Shown piece by piece: positions 1 through 11,008 of a stretch of 64,000 nt of DNA. Made by a program: the position numbers and the translations under genes. The notes beneath the pieces are model-generated. The model had not been told where the DNA came from. It made no database searches and saw only the letters and a list, made by a program, of their open reading frames with translations. Positions within the stretch are counted from its first letter, which is position 1. Every line of letters begins with the position of its first letter. The stretch is from contig NW_023501090.1 of NCBI RefSeq assembly GCF_014066305.1, positions 186,001 through 250,000 on the forward strand. Direction: 5' to 3'. This DNA is from Letharia columbiana (taxonomy: Eukaryota; Ascomycota; Lecanoromycetes; Lecanorales; Parmeliaceae).

Positions 1-770
1 GCGCACAATTTTGCTGCGGACTGCAGTGTAGGCAGCAGACACATGGCCGTATCCTACGCTTTGAACATCTGGGGTGGTTTTGTTTGAGATTCAGCTGCGA
101 ATGCTACGGCGTTCAGCGTGCTTTTCCCGGCGGAGGTCTTGGCGATATGGATTAGATTTTTCTTCGGGACTGTATCGTTGCAAGGAATATTATGCTTTCT
201 TTCTACCATTTTTGCGCTTGGAGTATCCGGGCGGAATCCAGGCTTTGGGTCCGCTGATGCTGTTGCAGGATGGATGATGTCTTTCCAAGTCTTGAGTTAG
301 GCTGCTAAACCTAAGGCCACTCATTTCATGTTTGTCAATTTACATCTGGAAGTTGGCGTCACAATCAATGTGGGATAGCTCTGAACGAACGTGGCCTGCA
401 ATTGGGACTCATTGCCTTACAACTCCCGTTTGCATTACTCAAATGAACATGCGCAGAATCGAAAGGAAGGGGCAGTATGAGGCTGGTCGTCTTGCCCTAC
501 TCATCCACCTCGAGGCATAGGGACTTTAAGATCAGGTTTGGATAATCAGTCAGCGGTCCCAGGGCCGGAGCGGAGTGTGTGGCACGATTAGCGTCTCGGT
601 AATTCTTCAAGTTCACCTCCGGAGAGGTTCCGCTCTCCGTCGTTGATCCTTTGCTTCCGCCTTCCTTCTTTTATCCCTGGTCCGTGACGTGCTTTTTATC
701 AGCGGCCATCGGCCTGGATTTCGCGAACAAGGCTTCTATCCCCAGCCCGTATTCGTAAAAGCTGAGACTG
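1..770. other. No firm gene; upstream region of the NmrA-like gene
   Basis: I see no gene I can support here. A plus-strand reading frame at 118-300 encodes a hydrophobic peptide ending at 300. It could be the 3' end of a membrane-protein gene starting outside the window, but nothing in it is recognisable. Confidence 0.4.
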
Positions 771-776
771 CGAGAG

Positions 777-782
777 TATAAG
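777..782 (+). promoter_or_regulatory. TATA-like box of the NmrA-like gene
   Basis: The sequence TATAAG lies about 160 bases before the chosen ATG at 941. Spacing and position suit a fungal core promoter, but a six-base match is weak evidence. Confidence 0.25.
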
Positions 783-940
783 TATGGCTTCGATCTACTA
801 CCTATTTGCTTCTGTATCTCAAGCTCGATACGTCTTCTGCCGTCTTCCAGTCCATTCTTAGACTCAGATTAAATCCAAGGCCTGACGTTGCTCTCCACAA
901 GCAGCATCACTCGCAGGCCTTCAACTCTACCACAACCACA

Positions 941-1858
941 ATGCCCTCCCCACGCACCCTCCTCATAACAGGCGCAACCGGCAAACAAGGCGGCGCCCTC
1001 ATCACCTCCCTCCTCGCCTCCCCCTCCGCCTCCTCCTTCAACATCCTCGCCCTAACGCGCAAAAAGACCTCTGCGGCCGCCAAAGCCCTAGCTGCCCGGT
1101 CGCCCAAGCTCACCTTGATCGAAGGCAATCTCGACGACCCCCGCGCTGTCTTCGCGTCGGCCCGTGAATCTCTAACACCGAGCCAAGCACCCATCTCTGG
1201 CGTCTTCAGCGTGCAAACGCCCATGAGCGGAAACGAAGAGAAACAGGGCAAAGACCTCGTGGATGCGGCGTTGGAGAATGCGGTCGAGCAATTCGTATAC
1301 AGCTCTGTCGAGCGGGGAGCCGGGAGTCCGGCGACAGATGTGCCGCATTTTGCGCACAAACATCACATTGAGGAGCATCTCATGGAGAAGAGCGAAGGGA
1401 GCAGGATGGACTGGACGATTCTGCGACCTGTATGCTTCATGGACAATCTCACGCCAGACTTCCTCGGGAGGCTGTTCGCCACGGCTTGGAAACGCACACT
1501 GGATCCGTCCGACAAGCCGATTCAACTCATCCACACGCCTGACATTGGCGTCGTCGCCGCCGAAGCTTTTCTTCATCCCGAGGAGTATAGGAACCAGACG
1601 ATGAGTCTCGCAGGCGATGAGATCACTTACGCTGAAGCTGACGCTGTGTTCAAAGAGAAAGTTGGGAAGGATATGCCGGTGACGTTTGGGCCGCTGGTTG
1701 GAGCGGCGATGTGGGCGGTTAAGGACTTGGGGCTTATGTTCCGGTGGTTCAAGGATGAGGGCTTCGCGACTCCTGTGGAGGAATTGAAGAGGAGGTATAG
1801 GATGACGAGTTGGGCGGAGTATGTGGAGGGGAAGAAGGGTGGTTTTATTGCGAAGTGA
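941..1858 (+). CDS. NmrA-like NAD(P)-binding protein
   Basis: This is an uninterrupted 305-residue protein. Seen: an N-terminal Rossmann signature (GATGKQGG, residues about 11-18), a YSSVERGAG segment, and a TILRPVCFMDN segment typical of NmrA-like and atypical short-chain dehydrogenase folds. The frame is open upstream to 806, but the ATG at 941 follows a CACAACCACA context and sits immediately before the Rossmann strand, so I chose it. Known: NmrA-like proteins bind NAD(P) without an intact Tyr-Lys active site; some are redox sensors that modulate transcription factors, such as NmrA acting on AreA, and others are reductases. Inferred: a soluble cytosolic dinucleotide-binding protein. Which role applies cannot be told from sequence, and no pathway partner lies beside it. 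Confidence 0.88.
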   Translation: MPSPRTLLITGATGKQGGALITSLLASPSASSFNILALTRKKTSAAAKALAARSPKLTLIEGNLDDPRAVFASARESLTPSQAPISGVFSVQTPMSGNEEKQGKDLVDAALENAVEQFVYSSVERGAGSPATDVPHFAHKHHIEEHLMEKSEGSRMDWTILRPVCFMDNLTPDFLGRLFATAWKRTLDPSDKPIQLIHTPDIGVVAAEAFLHPEEYRNQTMSLAGDEITYAEADAVFKEKVGKDMPVTFGPLVGAAMWAVKDLGLMFRWFKDEGFATPVEELKRRYRMTSWAEYVEGKKGGFIAK

Positions 1859-2752
1859 CATGTGAATGGTTAATGGTTGAGCCAAGCTAGATGGTGCCAG
1901 ATATTTATCAAAGGGCCGGATGTGTATCTGGTGCTCTTAATGGCTGATTCTGTTTCTTTTGGCCACCAATGCTTGAGAGTAAGGTGCTTTTTGGGATACC
2001 CTCCCCCAGGGGATCGAATAAAAAGAGGGCGGCACACTCTTTCTTTAAGCTCGGCATGACGAAAAAATGCATTGATGTGCATCCATTTACACGCATGCTT
2101 TATCTTTCAAAGAAAATAACTCCGCAGAAAGGGGAATTGGACTCTTCATGAAAACAAGATGCATTATGTACAAAGGCTCGCAATCATCGGCGTGAGAGAG
2201 TTGCCATCTGCCGCTATCGGGATGTTACCAAGAGCACATACAAAGATGCTGACTTCTTTTTCGGCGTTTGACAACGAAGTAACGATGCCGTTGCTTGTTG
2301 ACGGAACAATTTCTTATGATCATAAGAAAGTAGCATACAAGCGTTATCTAGTAGTAAGAAGAATGGTTACTGGGTCCAGCAAATCATTGAGACAGTGTGC
2401 GGCTATACGCTAAAGATCAGAGCGGCCTGCGGCGGGCTTGAAGACGTACTCGTATATACCCGGTAATGCCCGCTACGCGGTAATGCACGGTCTAAAATCC
2501 ACTTCAGTAATTCGTCCTTTCGCAACAGTAATATAAAAAAATTGAAAAATCAAATAGCTGGAACGCTATATTGCTATATGCAGGCGTTGCACTTGCATGG
2601 AAGTTAGGGTTGTGCTGCAGAATATACTTGAAAAAATCTGAGTATCTTGCAAATCAGTAATCCAATCAGTTGCCAACAAATTCAAAACACACCTTTCCGG
2701 TCGCAAGGTGGCTGTGTAGAGGTTGCACCGCAGTCTGGAACCAAATCAGGAC
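1859..2752. other. Intergenic, no gene seen
   Basis: Only short frames without recognisable content occur here. The stretch 2510-2650 is AT-rich. It separates the NmrA-like gene from a convergent minus-strand gene and probably holds both 3' ends. Confidence 0.5.
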
Positions 2753-3586
2753 TTAGAACTGGAAACCCAAGCTCTGTGACTCCCTCCCCTTGCCCTTCCA
2801 GTCGTCTTCCTCGGTTTCGTCACCAATCGTAGTCCGGTGTTTGCGCTGAGACAGGATAAGAGGCGGAGGAGTTGAGATTTCAGAGTTGTCGAGCCGTGTA
2901 CTGTCGGCTGCGGCTCTAGCACGGCCCCTGGAGGCTGGAGGCAGAGTCGCTCTCAAGTCCCGTAGCTTTAAGGCTGCAAATCGTACTACACCGATCCGAG
3001 TAAAACTGCCCGGGCGTTGACGCTCAACCAGATCAAACCCATGGCAATAACTCGTGCCAGGCTGAGGAGCCCCATTCGCTGGTATAGAAGGCGCTATCTC
3101 AGCCTCAAGCTCTACGATGGCTTTGTTCATGATCTCTGCATGCTTGATGGAGGCTTCTAGTGCATCCGCGCTCCTTTGATACCAAACAAGTTTACCATTC
3201 TGAGATCTGAGCTGTTGCTCAAGGTGCTGAACAGTAGGGATTCTTTGGCAATACTCAAGAAGTTCAGCATGGTGGGATTTCACTATTTGTCGAAGTTGTT
3301 GAATCGTCATGTCATCTGTCCATGAATGTAGCTCTGTCAGGGCAGGTCTATGCAAAGACCTTGAACGATCTGGGATTCCGCCGTAGTTGACCTGATTGCG
3401 GCCTTGCAGAGTAGAAAGGCCATTACTCGAATCGTAGATTGGAGGTACTTCAAGTGTAGCTGCGGCAGGCGGGTCCGATGCTGTGGACTGATGAGGGCAT
3501 TGAACGAGATCGACTGCTCTGCTAACGGTCTGCTGGATCTGATTGGACTTGAGCTGGGGGCCCGAAGTCGTGTTCACGCTTGCCAT
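2753..3586 (-). CDS. Hypothetical protein, coiled-coil-like centre
   Basis: An open frame of 277 residues starts at the first in-frame ATG (3586); the frame stays open to about 3619 but only with non-ATG codons. The middle (roughly residues 95-175) is rich in Q, L, E and K with heptad-like spacing (for example HLEQQLRSQNGKL). The C-terminus is charged (GDETEEDDWKGKG) and basic/Ser-rich before that. I do not recognise the family. An adjoining frame at 3574-3828 on the same strand also looks protein-like (RQQPTLHAQLSDFLPH), so the real gene may have a 5' exon there with an intron, or a frameshift, near 3580-3620. It could be a DNA-binding or structural accessory protein, but nothing shows this. 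Confidence 0.45.
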   Translation of the reverse strand: MASVNTTSGPQLKSNQIQQTVSRAVDLVQCPHQSTASDPPAAATLEVPPIYDSSNGLSTLQGRNQVNYGGIPDRSRSLHRPALTELHSWTDDMTIQQLRQIVKSHHAELLEYCQRIPTVQHLEQQLRSQNGKLVWYQRSADALEASIKHAEIMNKAIVELEAEIAPSIPANGAPQPGTSYCHGFDLVERQRPGSFTRIGVVRFAALKLRDLRATLPPASRGRARAAADSTRLDNSEISTPPPLILSQRKHRTTIGDETEEDDWKGKGRESQSLGFQF

Positions 3587-3939
3587 GTTTGTAAGTTCGG
3601 TGGGGAGGTCTGGAGCCAATTTTGAGATGCATCTTTCTCAAGTGGGCTGATAGGAAGTAAGGCTGGGACTTCACATAGAATTGTAGCAGGAGATGATACT
3701 GCTAATGGGTTCGAATGTGGCAGGAAGTCGCTGAGTTGTGCGTGAAGTGTTGGCTGCTGCCGCAACAGCCTTACAGACTTGGCGTGACGTGAGAGAATGA
3801 ATATCGTAAGAAATCCTTGGATCCTCATTGAAACATTATGTATATATAGATATTTCGGAGGTTCTCGAGTTTATCGACTAAGACTCTTCTCCCTTATGAA
3901 CCCTAAACTCTATGCGTCAGTTCCTATTCCAGCTCAATG
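3587..3939. other. Possible 5' exon of the hypothetical gene, otherwise spacer
   Basis: The minus-strand frame 3574-3828 may be an extra exon of the gene at 2753-3586. I could not find a convincing donor/acceptor pair that joins the two frames. The rest, 3829-3939, is spacer upstream of it and downstream of the MFS transporter stop. Confidence 0.3.
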
Positions 3940-5892
3940 TCACATCTTCGACTTACAGCTTGCCAACATTGCACAGCAAGCTATGCCCAGTGAGAATGTA
4001 AACCCGTTCCTCGTCGAACTGGCATAGCATTGCCGGACAGCTTCTCGCACTGCTGGCTCCAAAGTCTTGACATAGTCCAAGCTCTCTCGTACTCTCTTCA
4101 CGATATCGTCCGCGTCATTTCCGCTTAGATGTTCCCGCAGTTGGTTCTTTAAAGATTGCTGAACGACGCTGGCAGTTAAAGACAAGACTACAACGGAACC
4201 AAGAGACCGGAATAAGTACGAGCACGCTGTCGCAATGGCCTGATCTTCTGGTGCAGCATTGGCGATCAGCCCGATTAGGGTAGTGGTGGTTCCGATTCCA
4301 AGGCAGAAACCACCCATGACGAGTCCAATCGAGATACCATACGTATTGTTGACTACCAATCCTGTGCACAGGATGATCAGGAGGGTTCCGAAGGTCGAGG
4401 TTGAATATGCCAGAACAGTGAGCCAATAGTACTTTCCCGTCCTCTGCATCAGGAGGCCACCAGAAAGAGATCCCGAGACGGCAGCAACAACATTTGGTAG
4501 AAGCCTCACCCCAGCTTGGGTAGCAGAGAACCCATCAACGGCCTGGTAGAAGAGTGGAATATAGAAGAGTACTGTCATCCATCCTCCGAACGCGAAAAAA
4601 TTGCAAAGGTAGCAGGCCACAAGGCTCCTTTTGAAGATGATGCGTCCAGGCGCAAATGGTTCGGCCGCCAGCTTGAGCTCGACAACTATAAAGAGAAGGA
4701 ACAATAGGAATGATATACAGAGCGAAGTGATAGTGATTGGGGCCGACCAGGAGTCATTTGAACCTCGATCCAATCCAAGGAGCAGGAGAAAAATCGCTGC
4801 TACGAGCAGGAACGCGCCTAAGAAGTCAATTCGCCGCAATTTGGTCTTCCAGTCCGATGATTCTTGCTCGGGAAGTTTTAAGACAAGAGCAACGCTGAGA
4901 AAAGCTGCAGCACACATTGGTGCCTGTGCCAGGAAAGCCCTTGGTGGTGTTAGCCTACGCCAATCGAGAAGCTGGGGTCCACATACCATCGCCAACTGAC
5001 TTGGTCCGCCAACAGACCGCCTACTACGGGTTAGTATACAGCCTCCATCGGAGGACAGCGAACACGTACCGAGTGGTGCACCGCAGCCAGCCCCTGAGGC
5101 ATAGATGATGTTGATTATCCCTTGCCAGGTCCCTCTCTCTCGAAGCGGTACGATGTCACTCAGTATGATCGAGACAACGGTCGTCATTCCTCCACCACCG
5201 ATACCTGCAAAGGCCTTAAGGCATATTTCAGCCTCGCCGAAACCTAGCCCTCCATTGTGTATCTTACTCTGGCAGCAATGAGTTCGTTCATGTTCCTCGC
5301 TAAACCACACCAGAGACAACCGAGGCCAAAGATCGCATAGCCGAAAAGAAGGCAGGACTTTCTTCCGAAGATGTCGCTCATCTTTCCGTACAGCGGTTGG
5401 AAGGAGCTCAGTGTGAGGAAGTAGCTATGCTCATAAAGCATCAGCTGTATACTTAAGAGGTCTTGGAGTACTGAGTGGGAAGGCACTCACGCTGTGGCAA
5501 TCCATGAAGTATTTTCCAACGACTTCAAATCGCTACCAATTTTCCCATAACAGGATACGATAATGGTCTGGTCTGCAGCTGAAAGGAATGTCTAGAGAAT
5601 GTCAGGCCGTGAATTCATGCAACGATGAAGAAGGCCTTACACCAATCCCGATTGCTGGCACGATGTACCAGAGCTTCGCTTTCACATCTGGCATGCCTTC
5701 ATATTGGTGACCTCGATCCTCGCCGTTAGTTTGGCTTTCCTCATCCTCCGCAGGCTTCGCGTCTCCATTTGGATGCCCAGTGGCCCCAATTTCGCTGGGA
5801 GGCACACTGTTGGGAGTGAGACTAGGATCTGGCAAAGCAGCGGTGGGTTTTGCCAGCAGAGGAGAGGTCTCCGTGGCCTCTTGATGCTGCAT
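3940..5892 (-). CDS. MFS transporter, VBA/Fnx vacuolar type
   Basis: Rebuilt as six exons: 5892-5641, 5591-5491, 5424-5268, 5214-5070, 5023-4987 and 4939-3940. All junctions are GT...AG and the phases close, giving 563 residues. Seen: an N-terminal tail with a di-leucine type SPLL; first membrane span near residues 73-95; MFS motif A GKMSDIFGRK near 130-140; AFAGIGGGGM; motif C region GAPLVGGLLAD followed by WRWAF; about 14 predicted spans. Known: this pattern matches fungal 14-span proton-coupled exporters close to the vacuolar basic amino acid transporters (Vba/Fnx). Inferred: vacuolar membrane transport of basic amino acids; a plasma-membrane drug exporter is the alternative. The gene looks intact. 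One exon is only 37 bases, which automated callers may miss. Confidence 0.9.
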
Positions 5893-7689
5893 CGCGGGAG
5901 ACTTTGGAGCTCAATAGCTCTGTCCCCTTCTGAAAAATGCTCTAAGGTGCCATCTTAGAGGAGGCTCGGTTTCACTGATGGCTCCGGAGGTGTCGTAGCA
6001 TGTTTTAGAGACGTTGCCATGGCGGGATAGATAACCAGAACTTCATAGGGAAGGTTTCCCGAGCTGACCAATCTGTCACGTGCCACAGCAAGCACGATTG
6101 CCTCATTGTCCCTAGAACGTGCCAAGATCGCTAAGTGGTTATGCGCCTACAGCTTAAGCGAACACGATGTTGACCATTCATCAATGTCTATATTGCTCTC
6201 TACTTCTACATGATTAGTGCTCTAAATATACCAAACGAGTATTCTCATTACACTATCTAACAGTAGTAAATCTTACAACCGCCCACACTATCGATACAGC
6301 AGTAGTCAACTACCTGGTCTTGCCGCGATGGTTTACTGATGAATTCCACAAGCTGACTGTGAAGCATGTGTAGATGAAATAATCTCATCTAGGACAACAT
6401 TAAAGACGCCAGAGTCAACTGCACAGTGACTGGCAAGTGGAATATTGTCTACTGAAGCAGTATTACTAGAAGAAGGTAATGAAATTGTTCTCGACGTGGA
6501 TAATGTCATCTTGCTCATGCCTAATCCCGGTTGACTTCCTTCTCTCTTGATGCTACTTTCTCTCACCCAAAAAGGTTCGACCTTTTGTGCCGCCCTGATA
6601 ACCAGACCAGATCTATTCGAAAAACTTCTTTATCACTCTCAGTTGCATCACAATGCTTACAACTTTCTCGTGTGCTGTGGCAATCAAGGCGAGCCTTGGC
6701 CCTGGTGTAATGGCTTGTGGATTGACTTCAGTAAGATTTATATGTATTCTGATGAAAGCGAGCCACTCTGTAAAGCCTGATAATCCGTCAATCAGCGCTC
6801 TTTCATGGGTACGGTAGAGCCTGTGCATATTGGTAGAAACACCCACGTGATGCAAGTATCTAAAGATGTCTTAGTAAGTAGCATTACTAGCTGCAGCAGA
6901 CATGTTAAAGCTTTTGGAACGCTTTGCTGTTGGAGAGTATCTGATTTCGAATAAGCAGAGATACGTTTGACGTGTTTCAGCTGTAATCCCAGCTTTCCCC
7001 AGTCTGAGTTGCTGGAATCGCTTGGACCTTCTGCACCCTCCCCAATGAGATAGGACATGACCTCTATGATTCAGTCTAGAGCAAGCAGCTACCCGTCTTT
7101 TTATGTCGGTGTCTCAGATCTATTCCAGACCTGGATCTCCATCTGTGCTCCACCTGAAACGCTTAAAAGAATCTCATGTCTTGGACAGCTGCACGTGTGT
7201 ATTTAATCTGAAGTCTTTGTTGTGCAATGGATTATCCTCACAAACTTGTTCCAGTCGGTGTGACTCTTCTATGTATGAGAACGACCCACCTTCGCTCTTT
7301 AATAGTTCTTCAGACCACTTTTATACCCATCCGCCAGACACCACAGGGTAAGAGACATCCTTTACACATCAAATCTATTACTATTCGACCAGCGTTCAAC
7401 TGTCCGAAACCAAAAACAACTAAAATGGACAACAGTACTCAAACCTACGCAGACCCCGAACACAACAAAGTACTAACCTCGACAGGGTCCAGAAATGCAA
7501 CGCCGGACACAGTGGCGATGTGCGTAGACAAATACAAAATCCTCCACATATTCGATGTCTGCAAATTCTCTCCATTGTATGATTCGTTGAAAACTGGTAT
7601 CGACCTTGAACCAAATGTTCCAGGAAAGTCTGCTTATAATCTCGTCATGAGCATATGCGACCATGCAGTAACAACTCCAGGAACAATGT
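5893..7689. other. Gene-free stretch with unassigned minus-strand frames
   Basis: About 1.8 kb. Minus-strand frames at 7058-6792 and 6855-6613 could be joined by an intron near 6860-6890 to give about 130 residues, but the product resembles nothing I know. The plus frame at 7227-7823 lies mostly antisense to the DUF1479 relic. I see no RNA gene. Confidence 0.35.
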
Positions 7690-8935
7690 GTTTCAAGCAA
7701 AACCAGGTGCCGAGTCGCCAATTGTATGACCTTCCTCGCTCTAGGCGTCTCTGCCCAATCCTTGCAACTCAGTCTCTCCATTCCCACCGCCCGCAGTCCT
7801 TCCATCGCCACATAATGCCCTAGGTACATGTCGGTCGGTCGGCCAAAGTGCACAGACTCTCCATTGTCGCCAGGGAAGTCTGGACCTGGCAACCCTTGCA
7901 ACAAGGTGTCTCGTTGGCGACGAAGATACTCCGTGTTTCCTTCAGTGACGGACAGATTGGAATATACATGACGCTGGAATCGGACTTGCCCATGTGCACT
8001 TTATCAACAGCGTGGATTGCTAGAAGAGTGATAGTCAGCGCTGGCGTGGTCTGGTGAATTGGAAAGGATTACGGGACACTCACTGTCACATAGCCATACA
8101 ACAGCGCCACCAGCCTTGATGTCGGGAATGTGCACCATCGTCTTCTGCAGGTCAAGTTGCGGGTGTAGCACTTGGTTCATTTCTTAGGCGGAACCAGGAT
8201 TTGCGCCTTGAAGATCACTCGTAATTCCAGACGCGTTCTTCAACATCCACTAATCAGGGTCCAAGAACTCTGCGCTATAGTGACCGGCAACTGGCGTCAC
8301 AGCTTGCGCTCTCGGTGCAAAAAAAGACATCAGCAAACAATACGCCGTAGAAAGATGCAACAGTGGATTGACCATCAGCGTTCCCTCGTTCGGGCCCGTC
8401 CGGGACATGGTCAACCATCCTTGGAACACGTGGAACATCAAACATGCTCCAGCCCCACTGCAGAGGTCGCTGATCAGTGGCACACTGCAAGATGCCTCTC
8501 ATGGATCATACTCTTCTCATTTGCCCTGCCAGACCTGGTCGTACAAACAACCACGGCCATAGCCTTCCGGCTCCAATCGCTCAACGCTGCCTAAATCAAC
8601 ATGAGGCCCAAATGCGAAATCGTTGTCATCTGGTTGACGAATTCGTACATGGTCGGCGTAGGAGAGTGAATGGTTGCGAAGTAGAGATCAATGCATCTTC
8701 TCTACTTGAATGCCAGAAGTTCATAAGGATGGTTGAGCTCAGACATGCGGCGACCAATAGAGCAATAAACGGGAAAGCTGGAGCCATGAATCACATCAGT
8801 ACGTTTGCGTCTCAAATCATGTGCAAGTGGCCCTGGTGCACAGAAACGGGGACCGTACCTTTAGTGCAAAAGTTGGCTCACGTACTCCTCAATTTCGTCT
8901 TCACCTTTGTGTGAGTCGCGACTGTTCGTATGGAA
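7690..8935 (-). pseudogene. DUF1479 (YbiU-like) dioxygenase-like pseudogene
   Basis: Read on the minus strand, scattered frames spell a DUF1479 protein in order: EIEEYV (about 8895), LYWSP (about 8750), the metal-site segment GPHVDLGSVER (about 8590), GAGACLMFHVFQGW (about 8440), an HAVDKVH segment (about 8010) and the C-terminal DFPGDNGES region. An intact GTGAGT...TAG intron lies near 8015-8080. Five in-frame stops break it: 8739-8741, 8517-8519, 8499-8501, 8250-8252 and 8184-8186. Family alignment suggests two were Trp (TGG to TGA), two Gln (CAR to TAR) and one Arg (CGA to TGA). Frame slips occur near 8660 and 7960. Known: DUF1479 proteins have a cupin-like, Fe/2-oxoglutarate oxygenase fold. 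The 5' end is not identifiable. The gene is dead as read; the four Trp/Gln changes fit RIP (CpA to TpA). Confidence 0.8.
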
Positions 8936-10087
8936 CTTGAACTGATCTCGAAAGTAGATGTGGTTTTAGCGATGCAGAATGTCTACGGACGAACATGATG
9001 GGTTCGTTATAGTAGAATCGAGAAGTCCTCTTTGTTGGAAGGAGTTTCGCAAGTCTCCGTAGGGTGCTTGATAGTTGGGAAAACGCTCACGCAAGGCAAG
9101 CAGCAGATTCGAAACCCTCTGTATATGAATCTTGTGGAAGGAAGTATTCGAAATGTTTCTGATTTTCACACTGACTCCAACCAAGCTATCGCGAGCTGAA
9201 AAGTATGGAGAAAGAAGAGTTAGCGCCCGACGACTGGGCGGTGTTGATGACCATTTGTCCAACCACACCAAACAGCCCATGTCCATCGACAGACGTGTCA
9301 CTAATGCCACCTCGGGTCCTGTTGACACTATGGTTCGTTGGAGTGAACCTTCGCCATAGAAAGAAGCGTCCACCACGGTTTCGAATAGGTGGACGACTCA
9401 GGGTCGCTACCCTAGGTTCTGGTCACGATCGTTCGTTCGCTATCTCACCACTGTGAAACCAAGCGTCCACCACGATATCGGATGGATAAAGTACAAGGAA
9501 AGCCGCCCATGCGTGATGTCGGAGAAATCACCTTAGCCCTCTGCCACGTCCATATGATTTCAGCACATCTGGTGGGAATAGAGATGACATAGCATATTGG
9601 CCTTCGTTGTGAAGCCGAAGGCTTGGAAGACATTGCCTTCTAGACCGTCATCCACCTGGCAGATATGGCGCTGTTAGTCGACAAAAGGACGGCAACACTC
9701 GAGGAGTTCTCAGATTTCGAGGATCTTCTCAGTACGGTACCTCAAAAACGTATCGACCACACTCCTCCGAGCTGGCCTCGACTCGGAGTCGCGGGAGCGG
9801 ATGAGCTAGTCCAGTCACTCGAGAGACTTTCGATAGTGCAGAAGGCGGTGGAGGACGAAACTGCGATGGGACTTATGTGATGCTTCAAAGTGTTTGTTGG
9901 CAGCAGAGTTGAGACGAGGCCACTGTTGGCCGCCATCAGAGTGAGATATTCGAATATCAAGAGCATTCAGTGGGATGTCGTGCGTACTGGGCTAGATGAA
10001 CCCCTTCCAGCCAACCATCGGATATCTTTCCTCCATATTTCGTACCATGACTCCTCCCCCCTTCCTTCCTTTCAGACCCAAACTACG
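8936..10087. other. No firm gene; possible decayed 5' part of the DUF1479 gene
   Basis: A minus-strand frame at 9376-8966 and a small plus-strand frame at 9665-9880 (71 residues, acidic) are open but unrecognised. The first could hold the lost N-terminus of the DUF1479 relic, or be unrelated. No RNA gene is visible. Confidence 0.3.
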
Positions 10088-10804
10088 TCACAACTTTGCC
10101 CTCTCTGCTCCTTCCACCACCACCTCCACCCCTTGCACATCCACTTCCTGACAATCTTCGTCCCCCCTCCCACTAACATGCTGCACCACCACAAAATCCA
10201 CCCTCCCTCCCACCACAACCATAGGTGCATGCCACGTCCCCACTCCATACGTGACGCCCATACCCGGCTCTGCCATAAAGGCTTTCAGATTCTTTAGATC
10301 GGGCGGCCCGCCTTGTTTCGATTGAAGCTGTGGAGAGTAGGGCGTTAGGTTTGGGGGCGAAGGCGGGGGAGGAGGAGGGGTGGGAAGGGTGGGTGCGACA
10401 ATGATGATGGATTTGGTGGTAGAGGTGGTGACTGAGGAAGAGGGGGAGGAGGTAGCGAGGGGTATGAATGTTTGCGTAGTGAAAGGATGTCGTTCTAGGA
10501 CTTTGACGTCGAAGATTTGCCGGCCATTGGATGTGCGGAGAGCTCGTGCGAAGCAGGAGAAGAGACTCATAGACGGCTTGGCGAGGGCACCACTCGGAGA
10601 GGTATGGTAAATGGATGTGACAGGTGCTATGTCGGGGAATTTGAGGGCGGTGCCTTGGTTTGCGGAGATGGAGCCGCGGGGCGGAGGGGTTGGTGGGGTC
10701 GTGGTAGCGGAGGAGAGTGGGGAGATCAGGACGGTGCCGAAAGGTGCGAAGGCGGAGGGCGTGAGGGGAACAGTATCAACGGTGATGGTGGATGAGGGTG
10801 CCAT
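10088..10804 (-). CDS. DAL3: Ureidoglycolate lyase
   Basis: A single exon encodes 238 residues from an ATG at 10804. Seen: the family signature near the C-terminus, with PDLKNLKAFMA, then GVTYGVGTWHAPMVVVG, a VDFVVVQ strand and EDCQEV. A Pro/Ser/Thr-rich insert (about residues 118-150) is an added loop. Known: the enzyme splits ureidoglycolate into glyoxylate and urea, the last step of allantoin use as a nitrogen source, and is homologous to yeast Dal3. Inferred: intact and cytosolic or peroxisomal. It is followed upstream by an AT-rich spacer (10820-11008) that carries the 3' end of the neighbouring tRNA synthetase. Other purine-degradation genes are not adjacent. In fungi such genes usually answer to GATA nitrogen regulators, but I did not map sites. 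Confidence 0.9.
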   Translation of the reverse strand: MAPSSTITVDTVPLTPSAFAPFGTVLISPLSSATTTPPTPPPRGSISANQGTALKFPDIAPVTSIYHTSPSGALAKPSMSLFSCFARALRTSNGRQIFDVKVLERHPFTTQTFIPLATSSPSSSVTTSTTKSIIIVAPTLPTPPPPPPSPPNLTPYSPQLQSKQGGPPDLKNLKAFMAEPGMGVTYGVGTWHAPMVVVGGRVDFVVVQHVSGRGDEDCQEVDVQGVEVVVEGAERAKL

Positions 10805-11008
10805 TGTTGGGGGTTTGTAGAATGGTTGGGCCTGCGATGCGCCATGCCGGTAAAGAATACTCCGTTATGATACCATTTCGAGTAATCTTACGGCCACCCA
10901 AGTAAAAAATGTTCTAGGAAGAATACGTTATATTCTTTTATTGATTGACATATGTTATTTCTATCTAATGTGATTATTTTACATATAATATATACACATA
11001 CAGACAAC

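Noticed and set aside
118..300. Hydrophobic plus-strand frame at the left edge
   Set aside because: Could be the end of a membrane-protein gene, but too short and featureless to call.
907..1885. Long minus-strand frames opposite the NmrA-like gene
   Set aside because: They are antisense shadows of a GC-rich coding frame and show no family features.
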